Source: an uncultured Collinsella sp.
Lineage (GTDB): Bacteria > Actinomycetota > Coriobacteriia > Coriobacteriales > Coriobacteriaceae
NCBI GenBank assembly: GCA_900545445.1
Contig: UQZH01000019.1
Span: forward strand, 1-34,121
Direction of reading: 5' to 3'
Length of the DNA stretch: 34,121 nt
Under the pieces are notes generated by a model, which was not told the DNA's origin, made no database searches, and worked only from the letters and a program-made list of their open reading frames with translations. Shown here piece after piece: positions 1-8,400 of this stretch (positions within the stretch are counted from its first letter, which is position 1; every line of letters starts with the position of its first letter). Position numbers and translations under genes: made by a program.

Positions 1-55
1 TTTTTTTTTCAAGCAGAAGACGGCATACGAGATCATGCCTAGTCTCGTGGGCTCG
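1..55. other. Illumina P7 / Nextera i7 index-primer sequence (artefact)
   Basis: After nine T residues, positions 10-33 match the Illumina P7 flow-cell sequence. Positions 34-41 (CATGCCTA) match the Nextera i7 index N706 as written in the oligo. Positions 42-55 match the first 14 bases of the Nextera read-2 primer site. The transposon mosaic end that should follow is absent; sequence continues directly into cysK. The last bases (46-55) also fit cysK in frame, reading back as Glu-Pro-Thr where the family has its conserved EPTSGNTG motif. This suggests the index primer annealed by chance inside the gene. Everything left of about 46 should be trimmed. Confidence 0.95.
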
Positions 56-273
56 ATGATGGTGTAGTCGCCGCCGCGCACGAGCTTGCCTGCCTTCTCG
101 GCCTCGTCGATCATGTTCTTGGCGACGCGGTCTTTAACGGACCCGGCGGGGTTGAAGTATTCCAGCTTGACGAGCACACGGGCCTTGAGGTCCTCATCGG
201 CCTCAAAGTGAGTGAGCTCCAGAAGCGGAGTGTGGCCGATAAGCTGATCGATGGACGTGTAAACCTTGCTCAT
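56..273 (-). CDS. cysK: Cysteine synthase (O-acetylserine sulfhydrylase), 5' part only
   Basis: The protein begins MSKVYTSIDQLIGHTPLLEL and continues through KLEYFNPAGSVKDR, the signature around the pyridoxal-phosphate lysine (about Lys47) of the cysteine synthase family. The family makes cysteine and acetate from O-acetylserine and sulfide in the cytosol. Only about 73 of roughly 310 residues are present; the gene is cut by the contig end and adapter, not by a biological event. In-frame reading extends three more residues (EPT) into bases 46-55, which the adapter also matches. The start ATG (271-273) has a GGAGGTT Shine-Dalgarno sequence just upstream. It is divergent from an Rrf2 regulator, a common arrangement for regulators of cysteine or Fe-S metabolism. 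CysK is far more likely than cystathionine beta-synthase given the N-terminus. Confidence 0.93.
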
Positions 274-345
274 GGTGAACCTCCAAAGTGTTCAAATGAC
301 TGGATACCGTGTGGTTTCACGGTGTGTGTAACAGCGAAACCCATA

Positions 346-413
346 AACCTTATAGGTTGTGCGTTTAGCTGTTGGCAAGCATAGTAGACACTAAAGCCTA
401 GTAACGCAATAGG
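346..413. promoter_or_regulatory. Candidate operators between cysK and the Rrf2 gene
   Basis: The 253-bp divergent intergenic region is visibly AT-richer than its flanks and holds two short inverted repeats: AACCT-N3-AGGTT at 346-358 and CCTA-N9-TAGG at 397-413. Dyads of this size are compatible with dimeric Rrf2 regulators, so autoregulation and control of cysK are plausible. No consensus from a characterised regulator could be matched, so this is only a pointer. Confidence 0.3.
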
Positions 414-484
414 AAATAGAAGATTATTACGAGTCGATTAACCATCTTGACGGGAATAGGTATTTTCAAAACCAATATTTCGGC

Positions 485-490
485 TAGAAT
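485..490 (+). promoter_or_regulatory. Possible -10 element for the Rrf2 gene
   Basis: TAGAAT lies 36 bases before the start codon. No good -35 hexamer sits 16-18 bases upstream, which would suit a promoter that depends on or is modulated by a regulator. Weak evidence. Confidence 0.3.
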
Positions 491-526
491 TTCTACGAAT
501 TAAAAGACCGAAAGGCAGCAATATAT

Positions 527-955
527 ATGTTGGTTTCCACAAAGGGCAGATATGCCCTGCGCGTTATGGTCGACCTGGCCGAGCACCAGGCGGCTGGCCG
601 CATTCCCCTCAAAGAGATCGCCGCGCGCCAGGGGATTTCGGAGAAATATCTGGAGAACATTTTGGCCACGCTCGTCCGCGCCAATATGCTCTCGGGCATG
701 CGCGGCAAGGGCGGCGGTTACGTGCTCACGCGTCCGCCCGAGCAGTACACGGTGGGCGAGATCTTGCGCCTGACCGAGGGCAGCCTGGCACCGGTCGCAT
801 GCCTGGACGGCGACTGCAAGGGTTGCTCGCGTTCGGACGAGTGTCCTACACTCGGCGTGTGGAAGAACCTGGACAAGCTCATCAATGACTACCTCGACGG
901 CGTGACGCTCGACCAGCTTGTCGCTCCCAACCATGGCTACGACTACGTCATCTAA
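527..955 (+). CDS. Rrf2/IscR-family transcriptional regulator with cysteine ligands
   Basis: A 142-residue protein of normal Rrf2 length. The N-terminus (LVSTKGRYALRVMVDLAEH) and winged-helix segment (EIAARQGISEKYLENIL, then RGKGGGYVLTRPP) are diagnostic. Cys92, Cys97, Cys100 and Cys106 lie where IscR has its three [2Fe-2S] ligands, so an iron-sulfur or redox-sensing form is likely; the non-cluster CymR branch lacks this set. The gene is divergent from cysK, which suggests control of cysteine or Fe-S supply (inference). The ATG at 527 has AAAGG about 11 bases upstream. Two terminators follow. IscR-like and CymR-like roles cannot be separated from sequence alone, so no symbol is given. Confidence 0.92.
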   Translation: MLVSTKGRYALRVMVDLAEHQAAGRIPLKEIAARQGISEKYLENILATLVRANMLSGMRGKGGGYVLTRPPEQYTVGEILRLTEGSLAPVACLDGDCKGCSRSDECPTLGVWKNLDKLINDYLDGVTLDQLVAPNHGYDYVI

Positions 956-962
956 CCCACAC

Positions 963-1000
963 CTGCCATTTGGGGACGGGGTGGAAATGGTAGTTTTTCT
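963..1000 (+). terminator. Terminator of the Rrf2 gene
   Basis: Eight bases after the stop, CTGCCATTT (963-971) pairs with AAATGGTAG (985-993) with one G-T wobble, followed directly by TTTTTCTT. The loop contains GGGGACGGGG, the same core found in both arms of the long palindrome at 2133-2220. Confidence 0.7.
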
Positions 1001-1025
1001 TGCCCTCTGAGACTTGGCAAATAAG

Positions 1026-1056
1026 AAGGCCGCCCATTTTTGCGATGGGCGGCCTT
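1026..1056. terminator. Bidirectional terminator between convergent genes
   Basis: A perfect 12-bp stem, AAGGCCGCCCAT (1026-1037) with ATGGGCGGCCTT (1045-1056) and a 7-base loop, is followed by TTGATTT. It lies between the Rrf2 gene (plus) and the membrane protein gene ending at 1093 (minus), so it can serve both. Confidence 0.85.
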
Positions 1057-1092
1057 TGATTTGGTCCGATGCGTTTGTGTGTCGGGGGCGTT

Positions 1093-1458
1093 CTACTCTT
1101 CGGCAATACTATCGAGGATACTGCGCATGATGGACACTAGGATGCTGCCCATAAAGGCCGAGCCAAAGCCGGCGATGGAGATGCCGACGCCCAACAGGTT
1201 GACCGACAGGTAGCTGGCGAGCTCCAGCATAAAGCTGTTGAGCACGAGCTGGAAAATGCCGAGCGTAATGATCGTGAGCGGCAGCGAGATGACCGTGAGG
1301 AACGGTTTGACGAACGAATCGACGATGTTGAGGAACAGTCCCACAAAGGCAAAGCAGACCCAGGCCTCGGCAAAGCCGAAGGGCTGGATGCCGGGGACGA
1401 GGAACGTGGCGATCGCGATGGCGATCGAGGTGAAGAGCCAGTTAAGCATAAAGCGCAT
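1093..1458 (-). CDS. Small integral membrane protein, phage-holin-4-2-like family (PF04020 type)
   Basis: A 121-residue, very hydrophobic protein with about four predicted membrane helices: residues 4-22, 28-48, 52-80 and 90-112. The pattern, with a PF-x-T-V-I-S-LPLTI-x-TLG-x-F segment (about residues 52-70), is typical of the 'phage holin family 4' proteins found on ordinary chromosomes of many bacteria. Despite the family name there are no phage genes nearby and no endolysin, so a lysis role is not supported; function is unknown. The start ATG (1456-1458) has AAAGGA about 9 bases upstream. It converges on the Rrf2 gene and shares the terminator at 1026-1056. Confidence 0.82.
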   Translation of the reverse strand: MRFMLNWLFTSIAIAIATFLVPGIQPFGFAEAWVCFAFVGLFLNIVDSFVKPFLTVISLPLTIITLGIFQLVLNSFMLELASYLSVNLLGVGISIAGFGSAFMGSILVSIMRSILDSIAEE

Positions 1459-1646
1459 GGCGTGAATCCTTTCTTGCGCCGGGGTTGCTGGCGTCGCGTG
1501 AAGCGGCTTGCGGCGGCGACTTGGATGGTTGCGCGGGCGCGCCGCGATGCTTGGGCGCCCATTGTCTCAAATATTCGTGGAGCTTACGTGCGCATTCGGT
1601 TTCTAAACGGCGTTCGTCCTGAAAAACGTGCCGCTGACAGAGAGTC

Positions 1647-1677
1647 TTGTCACTTTAGTTTGGTGGTGTGCTACACT
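1647..1677 (+). promoter_or_regulatory. Promoter for the YerC-like gene
   Basis: TTGTCA (1647-1652) and an extended -10, TGCTACACT (-10 hexamer 1672-1677), are separated by 19 bases. It lies in the 325-bp gap 1459-1783, which otherwise shows no supported gene: an open frame there (1462-1806) has no family resemblance and runs through this promoter. Predicted leader about 100 bases. Confidence 0.5.
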
Positions 1678-1783
1678 GCTACGGGCAAATGGCCCATGCA
1701 TAGTTTTATTGCATATTTACGGGCGAACGATGCCCGATGTCAGTATCAACTTCGATGCCTTTTGGCGGGTTTGGCGGTGATCG

Positions 1784-2083
1784 ATGAATATCGAGAACAT
1801 GTTTGACAAGCCTGATGTCAAGCAGCTGGTCCACGCATTTAGTCTTTTGGATGACGAGAACGATATCCAGGCGTTTTTAACCGATATCTGCACGCCGCGC
1901 GAGATCTGCGATCTTTCTCAGCGTCTGCAGGTCGCGCGCTATCTGGATGAGGGCGAGCCCTATGTTGAGGTTCAGGCCCGCACCGGCGCTTCGTCCACCA
2001 CGGTGAGCCGTGTTTCCAAGGCGCTTAACGGCGAGTACGGTGGCTATCGCAAGATCCTCATCAAACTGGAGGATGGCGAGTAG
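1784..2083 (+). CDS. YerC/YecD-family TrpR-related DNA-binding protein
   Basis: A 99-residue helical protein. Residues about 37-85 carry the TrpR-like helix-turn-helix: TPREICDLSQRLQVARYLDEG, then the recognition region ARTGASSTTVSRVSKAL and GYRKIL. This matches the YerC/YecD family, small TrpR-superfamily repressors common in Gram-positive bacteria with mostly unknown ligands. Tryptophan binding should not be assumed. The ATG at 1784 is the natural start; the upstream GGCGG is a weak ribosome site. It is monocistronic, with its own promoter (1647-1677) and a strong terminator after it (2110-2136). Confidence 0.9.
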   Translation: MNIENMFDKPDVKQLVHAFSLLDDENDIQAFLTDICTPREICDLSQRLQVARYLDEGEPYVEVQARTGASSTTVSRVSKALNGEYGGYRKILIKLEDGE

Positions 2084-2109
2084 GCCAGCGGCAAAAACGA
2101 ATTGCGCAG

Positions 2110-2136
2110 AACCGTCCCTTCGGGGGCGGTTTTTTG
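2110..2136 (+). terminator. Rho-independent terminator with UUCG loop
   Basis: AACCGTCCC (2110-2118) pairs with GGGGCGGTT (2123-2131) across a TTCG tetraloop, followed by a T run to 2135. Its T run forms the outer edge of the long palindrome that starts at 2133. Confidence 0.9.
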
Positions 2137-2220
2137 ATCCCTTGGGGACGGGGGAAAACGGATCACCTGGTTAGACTGACCCCTCGGTGATCCGTTTTCC
2201 CCCGTCCCCAAGGGATCAAA
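2133..2220. repeat. Long perfect palindrome (35-bp arms, 18-base loop)
   Basis: Positions 2133-2167 are the exact reverse complement of 2186-2220, with 18 bases between. Each arm contains TTGGGGACGGGGG flanked by GATCC and GGATC, so each arm is itself partly palindromic. The GGGGACGGGG core also occurs singly at 972-981. Paired inverted copies of a short G-rich palindromic unit resemble REP-type elements mobilised by Y1 (RAYT) transposases, but no such transposase gene is in the window. It lies between yerC and addB and would form a very stable hairpin in RNA. Confidence 0.85.
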
Positions 2221-2257
2221 TCTGTTGGCGTGGGGCAAATCTGTCCGCGTGGGCGGG

Positions 2258-2263
2258 TAGGAT
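2258..2263 (+). promoter_or_regulatory. Possible -10 element for addB-addA
   Basis: TAGGAT preceded by GCGGG, 39 bases before the addB start. No clear -35 hexamer. The same G-rich context precedes likely -10 elements at 9183, 10196 and 24556. Confidence 0.3.
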
Positions 2264-2302
2264 GGATGCATTGATTATTGCGAACGGTTTGAGTGGAGGA
2301 CC

Positions 2303-5300
2303 ATGCCTGTTCGAATCTATACCACCAATACCGGTACGGACTTGAGCGATGCCGAGTCGGCGTTGCTCGCCGACCTGGTTGCCCGCCACGGGCGTGCCGT
2401 TTTGCTGGCGCCTTCGTTTGCCGAGCTCGACCTGTGCCGTCACGATGCTGCGGTTGCTGGCGCCTCGCTGGGTATCGACTACAAGACGCCTTCGTCGTGG
2501 CTCCGCTCGCTGTGGGAGCTTATGGGCGATGGCCGCAGCTTCGTCGACAACATGCAACGCCAGATGCTGTTCTCGGACATGATCGCCCGTCGCGACGATG
2601 CCGACCTGCAGCCACTTTCGCGCAGCCAGGGCACGGTGCGCATGCTCGCGCGCATGGCCCGCGACGTGCTGCCGGGTGTGGCGGGGACGGGTGCCGAGCG
2701 ATGCCGTGGCAACAATTGCCAGCCTGAGCCAAAAAGCGATGCCGAGGCTCGTGTGTTCGAGCTTTTGCGTGCCTACGCGGGTGGTTTGGACCGTCGAGAT
2801 ATGGTCGAGCCCTGCGAGGCGGCTGACATTATGGCCGGTGCCCTGGCCGATAACCTGCCGGCGTGCACCCGCGCCGTATTCGTGCGCGGTATCACGTCGT
2901 TTACGCACGGTCTGCTCGAGCTGCTGTCTGCCGTGGCGAACAATGGGGGAGAGGTCGTCGTGCTGCTTGCCCGTGAGCAGGCGGCGATGCGCGAGGAGCT
3001 TGCCGCGGCATTTGATGCCCGCGGTGTGTTGTTTGAGATCGCGCCGCTGGGGGAGGACGACGTCGCGTCTGATGTCGCTTGCGGGACCGCCGCTCAGCCT
3101 GCCTTTATTGAGGTCGCCGGCCCCCATGCCCGTGCTCATGTCTATGCGGACGCCATCGATAAGTTGGTGAAAACGCACAAGGAGTCCAAGGCCGATAAAG
3201 CTACTGCAACGCCCGCCGACCCCGTGCGCGTGCTCGTTGTTTCTGCCCGGGCACCCCAGCTGTTCGGTGAACTCGCTGCCCGTTTGGCGGCGCGTCATAT
3301 TGCGGCCGAGACAACTGAGTTCACGGCGTTTTCCCAATCCATCGCGGGCAGGCAGTTCTCGGCGCTCGCCAATCTGATCGAGCGCATGAAGGCCGCCGAC
3401 GAGGGCACCGCCTCCAAGACCGAGTGGTGGCCCGCGCCGGAGCTTACCGACTGGATTTACAGTCCGCTTTCGGGTGCCGATGCCGCCAGCGCGCGCACCT
3501 TCGACAAGAATATGCGTCTCTCGCGCAGCAAGACCACCGCAGGCGTTAAGAGCCTGCTGCAGAGCGTTCAGGGCCAGGTGAGGGGCGCGCGCAAGGCGGC
3601 GAGCGACGAGAACTGGTTTAAGAACGTGCCGTGTGTGGTCTCGGACGTGTTCCAGGCTCTGTGGCGTGACAAGCCCGTGACGGCGCTCAAGGCCATGCTT
3701 GCCGTTGCCGAGGCGTTGCCCGATCGCTCGCTGGGCAGCTTGGATGGCCAAGCCCGTCGCCAGGCGGAGGTGGCCCTGCTGCGCCACGCCATCGACATCC
3801 TTATGAATGGCGCCCGCGCGCTCGACGTGTCGCAGGCCGCGACCGTGCCCGTGCTCGACGGCATTCGCACCAAGGTGGACAAGCGTAGCGCCGCCTACGA
3901 TTACGAGACCCACGAGGTTGACCGTGCGCCACGTGCCCAGGCTCGCTTTGCTTCGCTTGCCGATGCGGCGGCTCTGCGCCCCGGCAGCTACGATGCCGTG
4001 CTGTTTGCCGATGTCGATCTGGACAGCTATCCGCTCTCACACGAGGAGGGGCCGCTGGCCACGCTGACGGCGAGCCTTGGTCGCGAGGGCGTGACGCTTG
4101 AGCCCGCGGCCTTGCTGCGCGTGCGCTTTGGCCACGCGATGCAGGCGGCACGCGGCCCGGTTTCGCTTGCGCGCGTGACGCACGATCGCCAGGCGCGCGA
4201 GTGCTATCCGGCTGCCGTGTGGACCGAGTTGCGGGCGCATGCCGAGGCCGCTGAAGCTGCTAAGGCCGCAGACGCCGACAAGGCTACTGACGCCGACAAG
4301 GCCGCTGACACCGACAAGGCGAAGTGCGTGGGTGAGGGCGATATCGTAAGGGACTTCGATCCCGCGGCAGGCGAAGGTCTCAAGCGCGAGCGCGTGACCT
4401 GTGAAGCCCCTCAGCATCTGAGTGCCGAGGCCGTGCCATATTTGGTCCTGCGCCGTCGTGACGGCGAGGGCGAGGACGCGCCGCTCGTGCCGCGCCTGAC
4501 GTCCGCCTCGCAGATTGAGGCCTATTCCACCTGCCCGCTATGCTGGTTCGTCTCGTACCGTGTGAAGCCCCAGTCGATCGACGCCGGCTTTGGCAACATG
4601 GAGAAGGGCAACTTCGTCCATGACGTGCTGGAGCACTTGCATGCACGTTTTCCGCAGGAGGGCATGGAGCGCGTGACGCCCATGAATCTGCCGCGCGCAC
4701 AGGAGCTGCTGCGCGAAGTCTTTGACGAGACCCTGGCCGAGCACGCCGGGAAGCGCGGTACCGAGGGCCCGCTGGTGCCGCTCTCTCCAGTGGAGGAGCG
4801 CCAGGTGGCCGAGATTCTGCCGCAGCTGGAAGGCGTGCTTGCCTACGAGTCCGAGGCGCTCGCGCCCTTCGCGCCGCGCTATCTGGAGTTTGCGTTCAAC
4901 GAGCTCCAGGTCGAGTATGCCGGTTGGCCGCTCGGTGGGCGCATCGACCGCGTGGATGTGGATGCCGAGAATCGCGCCGTGGTAATCGACTACAAGCATC
5001 GTTCGGGTGTCGAGGAGTTTAAGCTCGCCGACCCCACGGTGCGCGACGAGGAGTCGGGCGAGGCCCCCATCGACGACCCGCGCTGGCTGCCGCCCCATAC
5101 CCAGACACTCATCTACGCGCAGGCCATGCGTCGGGCGCTGGGCCTAGATACCCGCGCTGCACTCTATTTTTCGACCAAGGGCGGCAAGCCCGCGCTGCGC
5201 GGCGCGGCGAGTGCCGAGTTGCTCGAGGAAGAGCGCGGCGACGGTCGCATCCCGGGCCTCAAGAAGGGCTTTCCGGGCGAGGGCGGCAGTATGGACTTCG

Positions 5301-5455
5301 ATGCGCTGCTCGACCGCGTGGAGACCGGCATTGCCGAGCGCCTGCGCGAGCTCGAGGCGGGCGACGTCGCCGCCGTCGACCCGACGTCGGCGCAGGCCGC
5401 GCATGTGCGCTGCTCGTATAACCACGAAGGAACGTTTGTAAGGAGGGACGTGTAG
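2303..5455 (+). CDS. addB: AddB-like subunit of ATP-dependent exonuclease, PD-(D/E)XK nuclease
   Basis: A 1050-residue protein directly upstream of addA. The N-terminal two thirds is a helicase-like fold without a Walker A motif, as in AddB, where it recognises Chi-type sites. The C-terminal nuclease reads TSASQIEAYSTCPLCWF (about 735-750), GNFVHDVLEHLH, GGRIDRVDVD and VIDYKHRSG with catalytic Asp896/Lys898. Classical AddB has one Cys before the nuclease and three near the C-terminus that hold a 4Fe-4S cluster; here Cys744/Cys747 are present but the tail has only Cys1037, so the cluster is probably lost or altered. A low-complexity linker at residues 657-674 is made of repeats. The start is set by GGAGGA at 2295-2300. 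With AddA it should resect double-strand breaks for RecA loading. Confidence 0.87.
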   Translation: MPVRIYTTNTGTDLSDAESALLADLVARHGRAVLLAPSFAELDLCRHDAAVAGASLGIDYKTPSSWLRSLWELMGDGRSFVDNMQRQMLFSDMIARRDDADLQPLSRSQGTVRMLARMARDVLPGVAGTGAERCRGNNCQPEPKSDAEARVFELLRAYAGGLDRRDMVEPCEAADIMAGALADNLPACTRAVFVRGITSFTHGLLELLSAVANNGGEVVVLLAREQAAMREELAAAFDARGVLFEIAPLGEDDVASDVACGTAAQPAFIEVAGPHARAHVYADAIDKLVKTHKESKADKATATPADPVRVLVVSARAPQLFGELAARLAARHIAAETTEFTAFSQSIAGRQFSALANLIERMKAADEGTASKTEWWPAPELTDWIYSPLSGADAASARTFDKNMRLSRSKTTAGVKSLLQSVQGQVRGARKAASDENWFKNVPCVVSDVFQALWRDKPVTALKAMLAVAEALPDRSLGSLDGQARRQAEVALLRHAIDILMNGARALDVSQAATVPVLDGIRTKVDKRSAAYDYETHEVDRAPRAQARFASLADAAALRPGSYDAVLFADVDLDSYPLSHEEGPLATLTASLGREGVTLEPAALLRVRFGHAMQAARGPVSLARVTHDRQARECYPAAVWTELRAHAEAAEAAKAADADKATDADKAADTDKAKCVGEGDIVRDFDPAAGEGLKRERVTCEAPQHLSAEAVPYLVLRRRDGEGEDAPLVPRLTSASQIEAYSTCPLCWFVSYRVKPQSIDAGFGNMEKGNFVHDVLEHLHARFPQEGMERVTPMNLPRAQELLREVFDETLAEHAGKRGTEGPLVPLSPVEERQVAEILPQLEGVLAYESEALAPFAPRYLEFAFNELQVEYAGWPLGGRIDRVDVDAENRAVVIDYKHRSGVEEFKLADPTVRDEESGEAPIDDPRWLPPHTQTLIYAQAMRRALGLDTRAALYFSTKGGKPALRGAASAELLEEERGDGRIPGLKKGFPGEGGSMDFDALLDRVETGIAERLRELEAGDVAAVDPTSAQAAHVRCSYNHEGTFVRRDV
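4271..4324 (+). repeat. 18-bp tandem repeat in addB coding a DADKAx linker
   Basis: Three successive 18-bp units (4271-4288, 4289-4306, 4307-4324) encode DADKAT, DADKAA and DTDKAK. Alanine- and lysine-rich sequence around it suggests a flexible, length-variable linker between the helicase-like and nuclease parts. Probably prone to slippage. Confidence 0.8.
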
Positions 5456-5458
5456 ACC

Positions 5459-8400
5459 ATGGATCTTTCGACTTTGATGCCGCAACAGTTGCAAGTCGTC
5501 AAAACGCTCGACCGCCCGCTGTTTGTCTCGGCGGGTGCCGGCTCGGGCAAGACCTTTACCCTTACGCGCCGCATCGTCTACGCACTCTCGCCCGAATCCG
5601 GTCCGTTTGTCGAGCATCTGGATCAGGTGCTCGCCATTACCTTTACCAAAGACGCCGCGTCCGAGATTCGCGACCGTGTGCGCCGTGCGCTTATCGAAGA
5701 GGGTATGGACGAAGAGGCCCTGACGGTCGACGACGCTTGGATCTCGACCATCCACGGCATGTGCTCGCGTATCCTGCGCGCGCATGCGTTGGAGCTGGGC
5801 ATCGATCCCGAGTTCACGGTGCTTACCGATACCGATGAGCTTATGGATCAGGCTGTCGAGCATGTGCTGGGCCGCGCGACAGCGCCCGATGCCGCCCCCG
5901 AGCTCGCGGCTTCGCTCAAAGCACTCTATGCCTGGTATCCCATGGCGGGTGAGGGCGGTCCCTTTGGCAACGGCACCACCATCAAAGGTCTGGTGCGCAA
6001 CCTGTTGGAGCTATCGAGCCAGCTGCCGGGCGGCATGGACGACGTGTGCGTGGTTCGTGGCTGTGCCGATACCTCGGCCCTGGCAGACGCCTATCGTGCG
6101 GCGCTCGGCGCGAGCAAGGCCACGACCGAAAAGGCGCAGGTGGCGCTCGAGGCCATCGACGCGTTCGAGGCGAGCGGCAAGACCATGGCGGATGTGGCGC
6201 GGCTTATGATGTCGTGCAGTATGCCGCGCGCGAGTAAGATGTTCCCAAAGGAGAATGTCGAGCTGCTCAAGGCAGAGGCTGCCGACACGTTCGTCAATAT
6301 TGTGCTGGCTTGCGGTGACCCGGCACTTGATGCGCTGGTGGGGCTTGCCCGTGCCGTAGAGGCGGAGTACCGTGCGCTCAAGGCTGACCAGTCCGCACTC
6401 GACAATAACGATCTGTTGCGCATGGCATACGAGGCACTGCGCGATTATCCCGCCATCCGAGCCGCCTACGAGGGTCGCTTTAAGATGGTCATGATCGATG
6501 AGTTCCAGGATACCGATCAGATGCAGGTCGATTTGATTCGCTATCTGACGGGTGCGGGGGAGCGCGCGCTGTGCACCGTGGGCGATGCACAGCAGTCGAT
6601 CTACCGCTTCCGTGGCGCTGAGGTTGAGGTGTTTCGCCGCCAGGAGCGCAAGGTGGGTTTGACGGCGGCGCCCGATGTGGCTGCCGCGACCGATGCCCCC
6701 GCCGGCGAGCTCGTCAAACTCGTGCGCAACTTCCGCAGTCACGACGAGGTGCTGCGCTACGTAGCGCGCGTCTTTGACGGCGATACCGGTGGCTTGATGC
6801 AGGGGTTCTTAGATCTTGAACCGAGCGACAAACGCAAAGACAAGCTCAAGGCAAAGGCTTCGCGCCGCCAGGCGCTGTTCGTTGCCGGTGGCAGCACGCA
6901 GGAGCGAACGCAGGCGAAAGCTCGTGCGATTGCGGAGCGGTTCCAGGCGCTCGTCAAAGCGGGGCAGCCCCAGGGCGATATGGTGTTGCTGCTGGGCCGC
7001 ATGACCAATGCCGATGTCTATGCGCAGGCCTTCCGCGACCAGGGGCTCGACTGCGTGATCGCAGGCGGTTCAGTCTTTGCGCAGGCTGCCGAGGTGCAGA
7101 CGGTGCGTGCCCTGGTCTGCGCGCTCGCCAATCCGGCCGATACGGCGCAGGGTTTTATGCCACTGCTGGCCTCGCCGATGTTTGCACTCGGCGCCCAGGA
7201 GTTCCTGGCGCTGGCGACCAAACTCGATGATCAGACGGGCGAGACGTCGCGCCGCAACATCGATGCGGGCATCATGAGCGATTCCGATGTGCCGGGTTTG
7301 CAGAACCTGCCGCTCGTGACGCGTGCCCGCGAGGTGCTGCGCTACGCGCTTCGTCGCGTGGGACGCGATTCGTTCGCCGCCATCGCGCGCGATGTGGTCA
7401 ATGCCTCCGGCTGGTTCGTGCGTCTGGCGCAGCGCGGCCCCGAGGGCAAGGCCATTGCCGCCAACGTGCTCAAGGCGCTCGACGCCGTGGCCGAGGCAGA
7501 GGCCGAGCTCGGCAATTCTCCGCGCTCCATCGCGCTCGCCTTCGACCGCTTCTTGGCGGGCAAGGAGGCCCCGGGCGCCCTCAACGAGGAGGGCGACGGC
7601 GCGGTGCGCATCATGACCGTGCATGCGTCCAAGGGCCTGGAGTATCCGGTTGTAGCGGTTGCCGAGTGTTTTGGCGTGCGCAAATCGTCCGGTGCGGCAC
7701 AAATGGGTCGCGTCGACGGTGGGGCGCAAGTCGTGGCGCTGCCGGCTCGTTTCGATGGCGTTAAGCTTGCCGACGGGACCTTCGTGAAGGGCGATGACGT
7801 CAAAAAGCAGTTTGAACACGCGTTTAAGGGCAAGGGTACGTCGCTGTGGCTGCCGCCGGAGCTCATGGAGGACGTCTGTGCGACGGGTTCTCCCGCCGAG
7901 GCATTTGCTCGCCTGCGCAACGACGACCTGCAGCTTTCGCTCGAGGAGCGGGCCCGCTTGCTCTATGTTGCCATGACGCGAGCGGGCGAGCTGGTGATCT
8001 TGGCGATGGACGCCGGCGTGAGCCGCGGCAAGGTGACGGCGCCGACCTTCGATGTCGAGACGGATCTGACCTACGACGTGCTGCGCCGCATCCTGCCGAC
8101 CGGCAGCCTGGACATGCCGCAGCTCGATAGCGACCGTTTAGCGTTCGACAACTCCAAGCCGGGCGACTACGAGCTCATCTCGCTGGCGGACTTTACGTTT
8201 GGCGAGCAGGCGTTTGAGGCCAACGCTTCGCTGGATGTCGAGGGCAGGCTTGTTCGTGGCGATACCGATGCCGCCGATAATGCTGCGCGCTCAACCGTTC
8301 CCGGTCCTGCCGACCCCGAGCCCGATTCGTTTGAGCTTGTGTATCCCCAGGCAGTGGGCGTGCGCATGGGCACCTGTCCATTCCCGGCGCGTGACTCATA

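Noticed and set aside
1093..1458. Holin-like protein as sign of a prophage
   Set aside because: No capsid, lysin, integrase or other phage gene is near, and this family is widespread on chromosomes.
1462..1806. 114-codon plus frame before the YerC-like gene
   Set aside because: No ribosome site or family resemblance; it overlaps the neighbouring gene's start region and contains a good promoter.
2133..2220. Long palindrome as a plain terminator
   Set aside because: A proper terminator with T run precedes it (2110-2136). The 35-bp perfect arms and the repeated G-rich core point to a repeat element instead.
2216..3913. Long minus-strand frame opposite addB (565 codons), and similar ones opposite dnaE (10215-12341), fhs (22696-24315) and the PI-PLC gene (plus strand, 31466-32965)
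   Set aside because: High-GC coding sequence commonly leaves an open antisense frame. The products are His/Arg/Gly/Val-rich without any family motif, and the opposite strand encodes clear proteins.
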